Source: Antennarius striatus (taxonomy: Eukaryota; Chordata; Actinopteri; Lophiiformes; Antennariidae). From it: a stretch of DNA of 64,000 nt. Below are positions 11,608 to 22,944 of this stretch, piece by piece. The notes beneath the pieces are model-generated. The model searched no databases and had not been told where the DNA came from. It was given only the letters and a program-made list of their open reading frames with translations. The position numbers were made by a program, and so were the translations under genes. Within the stretch, counting starts at the first letter, position 1; every line of letters begins with the position of its first letter. The stretch spans positions 16,644,982 through 16,708,981 of the forward strand of contig NC_090781.1 of assembly GCF_040054535.1 (NCBI RefSeq), read 5' to 3'.

Positions 11608-12567
11608 TTAAAATGTCCTTTCTATTCCAATTTTAGTTTTATGCAGCCTCTTTAGCAATATCTGCTTGATGTCCTGAGTTTTGAAACAGTATATGATAGG
11701 ATTAACAGCAGGAGGGAAAAGACTGTAGAGCAAGATCAACAAAATGCGAACATCTGTACTGAAAGAAAAACCAACGGTATTAGCAACATAAACAAAACAC
11801 CTGGGCAGGTAAAAAACACACGTGATAAATATTTGTGGTGTACAGGTTGACAAGGTTTTTCTGCGTCCTGTGGCATTTGACATTTTCAGAATAATCGCAA
11901 TAATGGAAACATAGGAAAACAAGATGAATGAAAGAGGAAGCAAAAGGCAGAACATGGCCACACACAGAGAAGTGACTGCAACTATTCTGACATCCTCACC
12001 ACATGCCTGACTTGTTATAGCGATGTGGTCGCAGTAGCACTGAGCTATGACATTTGACTTACAGAAAGGTAACGTGAGAACATGAAGTATAACAGCTACC
12101 ATCAGAGGCAAAGGTATGAACCAGGCTAACCCACAGAGCAGTGATATGATGTTATTTGTGACGAGGACTGGATAACGTAGAGGAATACAAATTGCAATAA
12201 ATCGATCAAGAGCCATCACCAACAAGATGAACGAAGTCACCGATCCTAAATAGTGAACAAAGAACATCTGTACAAAGCAGCCATAAAATGAAATAATGCT
12301 GTCATCAAACCAGTACTTTGATATGATCTTTGGGAGAGTCACGGTGCCAAAGGTTAAGTCATTCAGTGCCAGATGACAAAAAACAAGATATGTTGGCTTT
12401 TGTAGGGGCTTCTCATAAATAACTATAAATAAGAGGAAAATATTTCCTGCTGCAATAGCCAGGTAGATAAGAAAAAACAGACCTGACACAGGTCCAAAAT
12501 ACTGTGATGTAAGTCCGGGGAATCCAAGGATGGTAAATGTCGACATCCTTGTGAAATTGGTGATCAT
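11608..12567 (-). CDS. Odorant receptor A' (teleost OR)
   Basis: An intact intronless receptor of 319 residues. The start at 12567 (MITNFTRMSTF) aligns with its paralogues; an upstream in-frame Met at 12582 would add five residues. It carries GFPGL before TM1, FCHLALNDLTFGTVTLPK in TM2, MALDRFIAICIPLRYP after TM3, CKSNVIAQCYCDHIAITSQ in the second extracellular loop, KTLSTCTPQ at TM6 and PPAVNPIIYCFKTQDIK in TM7. Against receptor A the TM2 to TM4 core is almost unchanged even at silent sites, while the N-terminus, TM1 and the loop before TM5 differ clearly. That mosaic suggests gene conversion or selection on the outer parts. Confidence 0.95.
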   Translation of the reverse strand: MITNFTRMSTFTILGFPGLTSQYFGPVSGLFFLIYLAIAAGNIFLLFIVIYEKPLQKPTYLVFCHLALNDLTFGTVTLPKIISKYWFDDSIISFYGCFVQMFFVHYLGSVTSFILLVMALDRFIAICIPLRYPVLVTNNIISLLCGLAWFIPLPLMVAVILHVLTLPFCKSNVIAQCYCDHIAITSQACGEDVRIVAVTSLCVAMFCLLLPLSFILFSYVSIIAIILKMSNATGRRKTLSTCTPQIFITCVFYLPRCFVYVANTVGFSFSTDVRILLILLYSLFPPAVNPIIYCFKTQDIKQILLKRLHKTKIGIERTF

Positions 12568-12928
12568 CGTTTGAGTTCGCAATATGAATCAGAAGCAAGA
12601 CGTGAAATATATCTATTTTTTCCTACAAGGTAAAAAAAAGCTGCAGAAATAAATCAAATAGTTCAGCACAGATATCCAAAACTCAGCTATTTAAAATGAT
12701 GTTCTGCAGTGTATTTCAGAATCACATACAAGTAAATGACATTTTATGACAGCATAATACTCAGTCTGAACAAAGCTCTCCAGACTTGTGCATGGATGCT
12801 AGGTACCTCCTGCTTTATCAAGGTGACATCCTCAAGAGAATATAAGTGTCAACCAATGAGCTGAGGAACAGCTCAAACTCTAACTTTTTGGGAAACTTGG
12901 GTGAAACACTAAGCACCTAAGGTCAGGA

Positions 12929-13612
12929 TGGAGGTCAGGATGTATTGGCCTAGTCACTTACACTATGTACTGCATGTTTCGAAATAAAGATGAAAGTTAT
13001 TTAAATAGCAGAAGAAATAAAAACATAAGAAGACAAAACATGAATTGAATGAATCAACCAAAATTTATGTGCATGTCTATTAAATTTAATAGACATGCAA
13101 TAGTTCTGTAACTCAATGCTTCTCTTTCAGGTAATAGAAATTTTTGAGAAGATCGAGCACAACTCAAGCTGAAACTGGCTTTATTTCTTTATTATGTTCT
13201 CAAAAACACATCTTTTCTCTAACTTTGTATACTTTACACAGTGAAACGAGGATGCTAAAAAACATATCTGGCTCCAAATTATCTTATAGAGTGAATAATA
13301 ATGTCCGAATTGTAGTAAATGTATATTTCTAGTGTGAAACGTCATTGTTAATTTTTGAATAATTGTATTATAATAGCTTTAATGTAAATCTAGCCTTTTG
13401 ATTTCAACCTATTTGAGCATTCTGGGGAATATTTGTCCTAAAATAAGGTGGAATTTTCACATTTTTCCCAGAAAAAACTTGATGTGGCTGAAATATAAAC
13501 ACAAATAAATAAGTTAACAGCTCTGTTGGAGATCAGGATGTATGGGACTAGCCTCACATTTATGTACTGCATGTTCCCAAATAAAGATGAATGTTTTTGT
13601 TTAAGTAGCAGT
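12929..13612. repeat. Diverged direct repeat upstream of receptor A'
   Basis: Two copies of an approximately 85-bp block, around 12929-13012 and 13525-13612, share GTCAGGATGTAT or GATCAGGATGTAT, TATGTACTGCATGTT and AAATAAAGATGAA. The sequence between them, including TAGCTTTAATGTAAATCTAG near 13375, also matches the gap upstream of receptor A. No coding sequence is seen in this 1.3-kb gap. Confidence 0.7.
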
Positions 13613-13920
13613 TAAACTTTCGAAGGGATTGGGAGATGATACTTTGATTTTATCAATTTAATTTTTGTACAAAACTATATGCTTAAACACCCTCTCAGCT
13701 ATCAAAAATGTAATTAATTGCATCTTAATTTCTTGAGCAAAACTGCAAATTGTGTACATTCAATGAATCTGTCGACCACATAATGTATGTACTGTATCGG
13801 TTGCACGGGACTGTAAGTTGTTTAACTTCACAAACATTTTGCATTTTGCAGTATACATTTATAGTAGTTACATTTGACATGTACATTCTGATGCATGTAT
13901 ATTCTGCATTACCTTGATGT

Positions 13921-14871
13921 TTATTTTATTCCAACTTTAGCATTGTTCATTCTCTTCATTAAAATATCTTTGATATCTTTGGTTTTGAAGCAGTATATGA
14001 ATGGATTCACAGCACAAGGAAGAAGACTGTACAACAATATCATTAAAATGCGTATGTCCACACTGAAGGCAAAGCCTATGGCATGAGCTAAATATACAAA
14101 ACACCTTGGCAGGTAGTACAAGCCAGAAATTAATAGCTGTGGTGTGCACGTTGATAAGGTTTTGTATCGTCCATCATTGTTTTGCATTTTCAAAACTACT
14201 GCAAAGATGGAAATATAGGAAAAAAAAATAAAGAAAAGAGGAAGTAAGAGAGTGAGCATTGCGATGCCAACAGCTAAAGTCTGGACATATCTTACATTCC
14301 CACCACATGCCAGGTTTGTGATTGAAATGTGGTCACAATAACACTGCACTATGTTAGAGGTACAATAAGGCAAGGTTAGGGCATGAAATACAATTGCTAT
14401 CATCCAAAGAAATGTCCCAATCCACAACAACCCACAAGCAAGAGAAATATTGGTGTTTGTGATTAAAATAGGATATTTCAAAGGAAATAAAACAGCAATA
14501 AAACGATCAAAGGCCATAATCATCAGAATGAATGAATTAATCGCTCCCAAGGAATGAACAAAATACATTTGAGTGAAGCAAGCACCAAAAGATGTGATTT
14601 TGTCATCCAACCAATATCTGGATATAATTTTGGGTAAAGTCACTGTCCCAAATAACAAATCATTCATCGACAGATGGCAGAAGATCAGATATGTTGGTTT
14701 ATAAAGTCTCCTCTCAAGCCCGACAAAAACTAAAATGAAAATGTTTCCAATTAGGATGAACAGGTAGGTGAGAAAAAGCACTGCAGAAACAGGCCCATAG
14801 TACACTGGATCAAGTCCTGGCAGTCCAAGTATGACAAAGTCTTTTACTGTTGTTACATTGCTATTAATCAT
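13921..14871 (-). CDS. Odorant receptor B' (teleost OR)
   Basis: An intact intronless receptor of 316 residues starting MINSNVTTVKDF at 14871; an upstream Met at 14946 adds 25 residues without receptor character. It carries the same landmarks as B: GLPGL, FCHLSMNDLLFGTVTLPK, MAFDRFIAVLFPLKYP, CYCDHISITNLACGG, KTLSTCTPQ and PCAVNPFIYCFKTKDIK. By hand alignment the first half differs from B at roughly 2% of bases. Changes cluster between TM4 and TM5 (HALTLPYCTSN versus HAISLVYCNSN, and LTLLLPLFFI versus FSVLIALFFI). Recent tandem duplicate with a possibly altered ligand range. Confidence 0.95.
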   Translation of the reverse strand: MINSNVTTVKDFVILGLPGLDPVYYGPVSAVLFLTYLFILIGNIFILVFVGLERRLYKPTYLIFCHLSMNDLLFGTVTLPKIISRYWLDDKITSFGACFTQMYFVHSLGAINSFILMIMAFDRFIAVLFPLKYPILITNTNISLACGLLWIGTFLWMIAIVFHALTLPYCTSNIVQCYCDHISITNLACGGNVRYVQTLAVGIAMLTLLLPLFFIFFSYISIFAVVLKMQNNDGRYKTLSTCTPQLLISGLYYLPRCFVYLAHAIGFAFSVDIRILMILLYSLLPCAVNPFIYCFKTKDIKDILMKRMNNAKVGIK

Positions 14872-15231
14872 TCTAATTTTTTTAAATAAAGTGTTTAAAT
14901 AGATGTTCTCTAAAAAGAAAATTACAAAATGGCAATTAGTCATCAATAGTCATTCAGACATTATATATGGCTAGTATTCTTTATCTTGAGGTTTCGCTGC
15001 TGCATTTGAACAGTTAGAGATGATGACAGCACATCCAAATGCAAAATGACTTCCATGTAGCACCTTATAAATTCTGGTCAGGGGATTACGTAATGGGATT
15101 GTCAAACCGTGCTATGTCATTGTCTGCTGCCATCCTCCATGCCTCTCTCCCTCACTATGTGCATGTGTGAATCTGTGTGGAAATACTGTAGGTGGCTGAC
15201 ACCACCTGCACCTCATGACCAATATTACTGA
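14872..15231 (-). promoter_or_regulatory. Upstream block of receptor B' conserved with receptor B
   Basis: This is the counterpart of 9521-9894. It holds ATTACGTAAT at 15085-15094, TATA-like TTTATAAG on the minus strand at about 15065-15072, and the same ATGCAAA-type word, in the same order and nearly the same spacing. Similarity ends near GACCAATATTACT, which I take as the outer limit of the duplicated B unit. Confidence 0.45.
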
Positions 15232-15339
15232 TGGGATGGACAGCAAAACTAATCTATTTGGATCATTGATTTATTCACTCATTTGTTCATTCATTAATTT
15301 GTTCATTCATCCATTAATTCATTCATCTTACAATTGTGG

Positions 15340-15690
15340 CATCTTCAGCCACTTATCCAAATCAGAGATGTGGTTTACGTTGGAGCCTACCTGAGCTGAC
15401 TACTGAAAAGAGGTGGGGTACACCCTGGACAAGTCACCAGTTCATCACAGGGATGCACTAAAAGACAAACACTCACTCAAGTTCACACTCGGACCCACTC
15501 TCACACCTGCAAACAATTTAATAGAGACCAATTCAACCTAGTTGGATTCATTTGGTGGGGTGGAGGGGGAAAGTCAGAGAACCTGGACAGAACCCACACA
15601 ATCACAGGGAGAGCACGCAAACTAAACAAAGAAAGACCCCAGTTGGAATTGAACCAAGGACCTTCTTTATGCGAGGCAACGGCCTTCGTT
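15340..15690 (-). mobile_element. Degraded tRNA-derived SINE, reverse orientation
   Basis: Plus-strand phrases such as GAGCCTACCTGAGCTGACTA, AGAACCTGGACAGAACCCAC, GGGAGAGCACGCAAACT and TTGAATTGAACCAAGGACC match, reversed, the body and B-box region of the SINE that is well preserved at 47720-48062. An (ATTC)n-rich run at 15262-15330 is probably its tail. The copy is heavily diverged. Confidence 0.6.
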
Positions 15691-15699
15691 TGGAATAAC

Positions 15700-16034
15700 C
15701 CAATCACACAAGACCATTTTAAATTTCAATAAGTCAGATACTATGTGTTTTTCCCTAAGTATGACACCAAATGCTAGTTTTGCTGATTTTAGTCGAAAAA
15801 TTATTTAGCCTCCTTGAAAAGAAAAATGCACAGGTGCACCAACTAACACTCATTTAATAGAAGTATTCAACCGTTTCTCAGCTTAGCCCTAAATTTTCAA
15901 AGGAGATTTGAGGATGCAGCTCTGTGGAAAAATGAAACTATGAATGAAACTACTATGAATGAATTTGTAATTTCTGGGGTATTTAGATCAGACAGAAGTG
16001 GAGTGTAAGATGGGACATTTTTTGTGTTACAGCT
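15700..16034. other. Intergenic DNA, nothing recognised
   Basis: AT-rich sequence with stops in all frames and no repeat signature that I can name. Confidence 0.5.
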
Positions 16035-16276
16035 GTGACAAGACTTGTATTGTCTGTTCCAAAAGGCTCAGATTAGAGCCGCTGCTCCTTCGCATCTGGT
16101 GAGGAAGCCATCAGGGCGCCTCCCTTGGGAGCTGTTTCTGGCATGTCAAGCTGGGAAAAGACCCTGGGGCAGACCCAGGACCAGTTTGATGGATTACATC
16201 CGACATCTGGATAAGCAGATGAGGATGGATGGATGGATGGATGGATGGATGGATGGATGGATGGATAGATGGATGG
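16035..16276 (+). mobile_element. Short 3' end of a Rex3-like (RTE) LINE with (GATG)n tail
   Basis: Translated text such as [19 protein letters not shown] and [12 protein letters not shown] matches the last residues of the LINE at 18130-19027 (GRLPREVFLARPAERRPRGR). It is followed by GGATGGATGG repeats to about 16276. Only the last part of ORF2 remains, so this is a strongly 5'-truncated insertion. Rex3 elements are known for a very short 3' UTR made of GATG repeats. Confidence 0.75.
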
Positions 16277-17525
16277 ATGAAATGATTGATATATGTTCCA
16301 TGAGGCTGTTTAAACCTTCGATGTATGATGTGGTTCCAGATCATAAGTAATATATTTGTGAATGAACATAGCATATGATTGTGGGTAAAATACTTCTGCT
16401 TACAACAGTATGTGATCTGTATTTCATTTCTTTTGCACTGTCAGCAATTTCCACATGAACAAACTAATCAGACTAATTTTTGATTTTCATCTAAAGATGA
16501 CTGAAACTGGTTCAAATAGTCATTTGTATCTCATCCCTTTATTTTCTCAGTCTGTGTTCATATTCTTGTCAAACAACATTCTCCCAATGAGCTGCATTGT
16601 TATCCATAGGACGAACCATTAATTTAATAATGCCAATGGTTCAACTCTCACAGGAAGGAGTCCCCTTTGTGTACCTGAACTCGATGAATTTTAATATCCC
16701 CAGGGTTTAATGATAGCTCCTCATTAGATGTGGAGCATGTGTTAATAGGCTTAAGAGCACGATCCGCAGGGTCAATGATAACCTATAATGTTAACATGAA
16801 GCCTTATGCTTTTGGGTTTTATGAAATGTGTGGACAACAACCATATGTTAATTACATTGTATTTACCTGCATTTACCCTAGAAATGGGTGGGCTGAACAA
16901 AAATGCCGTTCTCTGAGTCAACATCAATAGGAAAATGTGGGTCTATTCATATTTCTAAAACAATGGCATTTTTTACAATGCATTTTTTCTCTTTTTTTCT
17001 GTTTTATGTGGTCTCTAAAACATGTTCGTTAGGTTCATTAAGTTCATTAGGTTAATTATCCACGTAGCAAATGGTAGTGCACGATCCATTAGGGACTCCA
17101 GTGCACAAGATAGTTTCTCTATGTCAAGGATGGTGGGCTACAGTCATTTGTGACCCATCTCTGTACCATCAACAGACGCTAACAGTTTAGAGCTCATTTA
17201 GGTGTATCAATATAAGTTTACCTTGTGTTCATACCTTAGTGAAACTTTCGTCTGTACACATCAAACTCTAAATGTTTACTGACTTTGTGAATGGGTAACA
17301 AATAAAGTCTGTCATGTGGATTGCTGTGAGCATGTTTACGTGATAGTATAGATGTGAAACTGTCTCCCGGTTTTTATTTGGAGCCGACTGACCCCGGAAA
17401 ACCGGATATATGATTGTTTACATCTGATCTAAGACAAGCGGTTCAAATGGCTTCTTTCATTGGTCTAATCAGACGCCCTATTTCTGTCCACATAGTCGCC
17501 ATCGTACAAGCGGTGATACATGTAT
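16277..17525. other. Intergenic DNA, no gene supported
   Basis: Mostly unique-looking AT-rich sequence. Short reading frames here show no recognisable protein. A small GTTCATTAGGTT-type triplication lies at about 17027-17056. Confidence 0.5.
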
Positions 17526-17641
17526 TCACGTGATTCGAACACGTCTGGTGATTTGTGCATTTTGTCACGTGATGCAAACACGTACCATGATTGGTGCATT
17601 TTGTTACATGACGTAAATATGCCTCGCGATTTGTGATTTGA
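17526..17641. repeat. Three tandem units of about 39 bp carrying CACGTG-type motifs
   Basis: Units run 17526-17564, 17565-17603 and 17604-17641. The first two start TCACGTGAT and end GTGCATTTTG; the third is more diverged (TTACATGACG). Each of the first two contains the palindromic E-box CACGTG plus an ACACGT word. The minus-strand reading frame across it only reflects the repeat. Confidence 0.85.
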
Positions 17642-17992
17642 AAAACTTGTTTTAAGAGTGGCATAAGTGACATAAATTGTATATAGTTATGTTAGAAGCC
17701 TATGGCAAACTTTTTTGAGTTCAAAATCAAATTGATGAGCATTTTATTGGTTTTTATGTGCAATAAAAGACAATTTGTTTTACAGAATTTTCAAAATGAC
17801 TGGGTGTCTATTTTGGCCTAAAAAACTCATTTGAAGAGTGGCAAAAGTGACACAAACTGTATATAATAATGTTAGAAGTCTATGGCAACCTTTTTAGAGT
17901 TCAAAATCAATTCGATGAGCATGTTTTTGGTTTTTATGTGCAAGAAAATAAAATTTTTCCATTTCCAAATTTGACTGTGTGTGTCTATTTTG
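17642..17992. repeat. Two tandem units of about 179 bp
   Basis: The segment at about 17642-17818 repeats at 17819-17992. Both contain AGAGTGGCA-AAGTGACA, ATGTTAGAAG, CTATGGCAA, GAGTTCAAAATCAA and GGTTTTTATGTGCAA in the same order. Divergence is moderate. No coding sense is evident and the family is not recognised; the block follows directly on the 39-bp repeat array. Confidence 0.8.
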
Positions 17993-18129
17993 CCCCAATA
18001 TGTCAACATAGTAAGTTATAGGGAAATAATAACCATCTTTTCATATAGCTGAAGTTGTGCTGAAGATAAAAATACCAAGCATGGGTATGTTAAATCATTT
18101 TTAATGTGGTATATACTGTAGAGACAAAT

Positions 18130-19027
18130 GATTTTCATGGACAGGATATCGAGGCGTAGTCGTGGTGAGGAGGGGTTACAGTATGATGGCCTGAGGATTG
18201 TGTCGCTGCTTTTTGCAGATGATGTTGTCCTATATGCGTCATCGGCCTGTGACCTGCAGCCCTCACTGGTCCGGTTTGCAGCCGAGTGTGAAGCGGCGGG
18301 GACGAGGATCAGCACCTCCAAATTAGAGGCCATGGTCCTCAGCAAGAAACTGGTGGACTGCGTTCTCCGAGTGGGGAAGGAGGTCCTTCCACAAGTGAAG
18401 GAGTTTAAGTATCTTGGCGTCTTGTTCACGAGTGAGGGAACAATGGAACGTGAGATTGAACAGAGAATTGGAGCAGCAGGAGTGGTATTGCAGTCGCTTT
18501 ACCACACTGTTGTCACAAAGAGGGAGCTAAGCCGAGAGGCAACCTCTCTATCTACCGTTCAACTTCATTCCGACCCTCACCTATGGTCATGAGCGATGGG
18601 TCATGACCGAATGAACGAGATTGTGGATACAAGCGGCTGAAATGGGCTTTCTCAGGCGGATATCTGGTGTCTCCCTTAGAGATAAGGTGAGAAACACTGC
18701 TGTCCACGAGGAGTTCAGAGTAGAGTCGCTGCTCCTTCGCATGGAAAGGAGTCAGCTGAGGTGGTTTGGGCATCCAGTGCGGATACCTCTGGGGCGCCTC
18801 CCTAGGGAGGTGTTTCTGGCACGTCCAGCTGAGAGGAGACCTCGGGGCAGACCCAGGACCAGGTGGAGGGATTATATCTCAACATGGCCTGGGAACACCT
18901 TGGGATTCCTCCAGTCAGAGTTGGTGGATGTGGCCGGGGAAAGAGAAGTTTTGGGGTCCTTGTTGAAGCTGCTGCCCCCGCGACCCGACTCCGGATAAAC
19001 AGAGGAAAATGGATGGATGGATGGATA
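18130..19027 (+). mobile_element. 5'-truncated Rex3-like (RTE clade) LINE with target-site duplication
   Basis: The element starts inside the reverse-transcriptase domain: LLFADDVVLYASS is the palm motif with the catalytic YADD-type FADD box, followed by QVKEFKYLGVLFTSEG. A second open piece from about 18621 reads QAAEMGFLRRISGVS, QLRWFGHPVRIPLGRLPR and PRGRPRTRWRDYI and ends LLPPRPDSG. Frame changes separate the parts, so it is dead. The 3' end is a GATGGATGG run, as in Rex3. An 11-bp direct repeat TAGAGACAAAT flanks it at 18119-18129 and 19028-19038, which marks a single truncated insertion. Confidence 0.85.
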
Positions 19028-19038
19028 TAGAGACAAAT

Positions 19039-20075
19039 ATCAAATATACCAAAAAATGGCAAAAATAGGTCAGGACTCTAAGGGTTAATCAAGAGGAAGG
19101 TTGTCACACTGTGAACCATTTCATTCTATTGACCTGAGTGGGTGTGTGACCTGATGGAGTTAAGAAATAGAGCACAGAATACACATAACAGTCTCAGACA
19201 CAGTCAGAATTAGTTTTGGGTTTTTTTCTATAAATCTTTGAATTGTTTCTAGGGATAATCTTCTGCCAGTCACTACATGTATAATGATTTCTTCAGTTTT
19301 TGTACATGTCTAAAAGTAAACTTTGCCGAACTTTCAGGTGAAATTTAGCAAAAAATAACTTGAATAAAAACAAAATGCATTTATATGCTAATTATATTTA
19401 ATCTGTTTTTCCAATTCTTAAATCACCCATGAAAATAAATCACTGCCAAAGATGAATGGAGATCAGTCTGTTGCATCATTTCAATCAGAACTGCTTTAGT
19501 TCTGTCACTCTGGTGGGTTTGTGCTCATATCATGTCCTGTTGTAGCATCCCAAAGTGGTTCTGGTCCAAATTATGAAAGAAGTTACAGTATATAACTACC
19601 AAACCATTCAGAAGTGGACTTATTCTTACACAAAGTGTGACTAATGCGTTTATTGAACAACAGTGGTTAGAAAGCTTTTTTAAGCAGTTTCTTTAATTAA
19701 TATTTCCAAAAGCTTATAGGAAAAAATACATAGAGATGAAATAGATTTGGTGTAACATACCAACAACGATAGAAAAATATAAGTTAAATAGTTTTAAGCT
19801 GAATCAAATATAAATAAAAACACACAAACTGACAACCAATGCAGTTTTTAGAATATGCAAAGACAAATATTCCAAAGGTAAACAGCATTGCGTGAACCTG
19901 TTTTGATATGAGAATTCACCGAGGTACAAAGTCACAAGTGAAGCCTTACAGTCTAATCACACACTGGAGACCATTACTGGCACGAGGAGCTAATTAGTAT
20001 CATTTGTGTTGACTATTCTGAGCACCTAAGACAAATACTGTATCCACAAAATTGTCACAAAATAGAAAATAAATA
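19039..20075. other. Intergenic DNA, nothing recognised
   Basis: AT-rich sequence with stops in all frames; neither a gene nor a known repeat stands out. Confidence 0.5.
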
Positions 20076-20109
20076 TGTGTGTGTGTGTGTATATATGTAT
20101 ATATTTATA

Positions 20110-20153
<44 letters not shown>

Positions 20154-20275
20154 ACGTACAGTGTGTCCTCGCGCATCAAAGCTCGCAACTTCACGTCATC
20201 GCACATTTTTGGTATATATATATATATACATATATATATATTTATATATATATATATACATACAGTATACTGTAT
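20076..20275. repeat. (GT)n/(TA)n microsatellite with a non-repeat block inside
   Basis: GTGTGT and TATATA arrays at 20076-20150 and 20213-20262 flank a more G+C-rich block at about 20155-20212. The frames through it encode only IYIYIY-type peptides. Confidence 0.9.
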
Positions 20276-20713
20276 AATTAGTTCATTTTGTTTTCATTGT
20301 ATATATACTGAGATATGAGTTTAACTCTTTCTACTCGTAACCCACCAAATTTTCCTCATTCAAAATAACTACTATAATTTCAATCAATTCCAGTCTTGTA
20401 AAAAAAAATCCACCATAGACATGCATAGTGTGCATACTTTCATATAGAAGTTACGTAAAGAATTAATAATGTATGAAAAAAAACACAAAAATGACAAATA
20501 CACACAAACTACATCTTTACTTGCTAGACAACATGTGGGAAAGAATGAGATGCAGTCAGAGCTGATGTTGTATCCATTCGACAGCTAGCAATAGTGTCCT
20601 GAATTACAACTTGTAACTCGGATTTTTGCCGTACGTCAAACAAAAATAGAGATCAAACAATGGCTTGTATCTCAAAAAAATTGCTTGTATATCAATGTAC
20701 TACTGCAGTACAT
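20157..20713. mobile_element. Possible pogo/Tigger-type DNA transposon remnant
   Basis: The block opens with TACAGTGTGTCCTCGCGCAT, like the TACAGTGG-type termini of this superfamily. Near 20670-20713 it ends with TTGTATCTC...TATATCAATGTACTAC, which resembles the reversed terminus. No transposase sequence is visible between. The call rests on remembered terminus sequences and is weak. Confidence 0.3.
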
Positions 20714-21401
20714 AAATCAAACACTCTAGGCTACGTAAACTCTTGGTTGCTTTAAGTCATTTAATCATAATGAAATTTAAAAAATTAAAATAATTTTTTT
20801 TTGGAGTTTAGATTAGGGGTTTATATACTCATTTAAACTTTGTGTTAAATTCAACTCAAAGTTGAAAAAAGAAAAGAAAATGAAAGGCAACACTCAAAAC
20901 CTTTTCATGTCTGCTCAGCACCATAAATTCCTGCAGCAGTCCAAACACATTTTATCTAAATTTGAATGGATTAATGTTTTTTTATGTATTAAAATTATAA
21001 TTGGAAAAACAGGGTCCAACCGTAGTTTACATTCTATCGGCTGGTTCAGTGTACAGCAAGGCATCAGACTCTATGACATCATCAGATGGATGTAGCAGCG
21101 CTGTGAGCCACATTATTCTCACAGCAGAAGGGCAGAACTGAGAAGGACTATATTGTCAGCAAATCAAACAGTGGATGCTTTCTTTCAATGGACCGACTGA
21201 TTAATGCCTCTGCTCCATCAGTGCATTATTATGCTTTATGTCGGTCACTTTTAATTAACCCTTTGTTATAGCAGCACAAATCAAATCTCCTTGAAAAAAA
21301 AGCCATCGATGGATGTATCCATCCATTGATGGATACACCCATTGATGAATGGATGGATCCATCCATCATATAAGGATGGATGGATGGATGTATCCATTGT
21401 T

Positions 21402-22440
21402 AGGTTGTGGGGCAGCAGCTTCAACAGGGAACTCCCAATCTGTCACATCTACCATCTCTGACAGTGGGATCACAAGGCGTTCCCAAGCCAGTGTTGAGAT
21501 CCAGTCCCTCCACCTGGTCCAGGGTCTGCCCGAGTTCTCCTCCTAGCTGGACTTGCCAGGAACACCTTCCTAGGGAAGCGCCCTGGTGGCAATTCACACC
21601 AGATGCCTAAACCACCTCATCTGACTCCTTTCCACGTAAAAGAACCGCGACTCTACTGTGAGCCTCTAGTGGATAGCAGTGTTTCTCATCCTATCTCTAT
21701 TGGAGACACCAGCTACACACCTGAGAAAACCCATTTTGGCCGCTTGTATCGGCGTTCTCGTTCTTGTGGTCATGACCCGTCGCTCATGACCATAAGTGAG
21801 GGTACGAACGAAAATTGAAAGATTGATCTACTGATCTTTAGATCAGGGAAGTCATTACTCCCAATCATGCTCCTCCAGGTGTCTCTGTCATTGCCGAGGG
21901 TGTGCATTGAAGTCCCCCAGAGAACAACGGAGTCCCCCACAGATCTCCCATGAAGGATCCCATTTAGGGTTCCCAAGAAGGCCGAATACTCCGAGCTATT
22001 ATTTAGTGCATACGCAAAAATAACAGTCAGAGTCTGTTCCCCCCCCACACACACACACACACAGCCTCAAGGCGTAGGGAGGCAACCCTCACGTCCACCG
22101 GGATAAACCCCAACACAGCGGCACTCAGCCAGGGGCTTGTGAGTGTCCCCACACCCACCCCTCACCTCACGTCTGATGCTACTCTGGAGAGGAACAAGGT
22201 CAAACCCCTCTCCAGGAGTTTGGATCCAGAACCGAGGCTATGCGTGGAGGTAAGCCCCACCAGATCCAACTGGTGACACTCCACCTCCAACACAAGCTCT
22301 GGTTCCTTCCCCGCCAGTGAGGTGACATTCCACGTCCCTAAAGCCAGCTTCTGCCGTCTGAGTCTGGTATGTCGTGACCCCTTGTTTTCACTGCCATCCA
22401 TATGGCAGCGCACCCGACCCTAACGGTCTGCCCTGTGAGT
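21402..22440 (-). mobile_element. Internally deleted Rex3-like (RTE) LINE, endonuclease fused to ORF2 end
   Basis: On the minus strand the 5' part (22440 to about 21835) reads LALGTWNVTSLAGKEPELVL and LTVIFAYALNNSSEYSAFL, the start of an APE-type endonuclease. The usual GDFNAH box is worn to GTSMHT. The 3' part (about 21830 to 21402) is the end of ORF2, matching the element at 18130-19027. The endonuclease end and reverse-transcriptase body are missing, so the copy carries a large internal deletion near 21830. GATG-type repeats at 21305-21400 are its tail. A (CA)n run at 22037-22063 lies within the endonuclease part. Confidence 0.8.
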
Positions 22441-22842
22441 GGTGGGTCCACAGGGTTATGATCAAGTAATACCTCATTAATATCACTGTTAAGCTAAAGC
22501 TATAATGAGACTATTCTTCACAGTTCTCTATAATATATCCTTCACAGAAAAGTTAGTGTCCAAAGGCATTGATGCAAGAAAGACCAATCTTTTTATGAGT
22601 CTCATTTTGGAGAACAATATCTTAAGACGATTGTCTCCATTCAAGCCATGAAGCAGTGACGATTTACATGTAATTAGGTTTAAGACATACTACTGAAAAG
22701 TTTCAGGTGAGGTAAATCACTGTCAAGTAAATGGTGCTGTAAATACCAGGAAGATCCCCTTGAATCCAGTGAAATATGATTTATCTGGACATTTGGTGTT
22801 GGTTTTAGGATTAGAGTTGGGTTTAGGGTTAGAAGGACATTC
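22441..22842. other. Intergenic DNA, nothing recognised
   Basis: Unremarkable sequence without a supportable gene. A TTAGGATTAGAG...TTTAGGGTTAGAAG stretch at 22804-22833 is telomere-like only by chance-level similarity. Confidence 0.4.
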
Positions 22843-22843
22843 T

Positions 22844-22914
<71 letters not shown>

Positions 22915-22940
22915 ACACACACACACACACACGCACACAC
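22844..22940. repeat. (CA)n microsatellite
   Basis: About 48 CA units with two T interruptions and one G interruption. The frames over it are low-complexity artefacts. Confidence 0.97.
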
Positions 22941-22944
22941 AAGG

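Noticed and set aside
17526-17641. CRISPR-like direct repeats
   Set aside because: Units are contiguous and diverging with no unique spacers, in a vertebrate genome; this is a minisatellite.
22804-22833. Telomere-like TTAGGG-type words
   Set aside because: Only one or two imperfect units; not a telomeric array.
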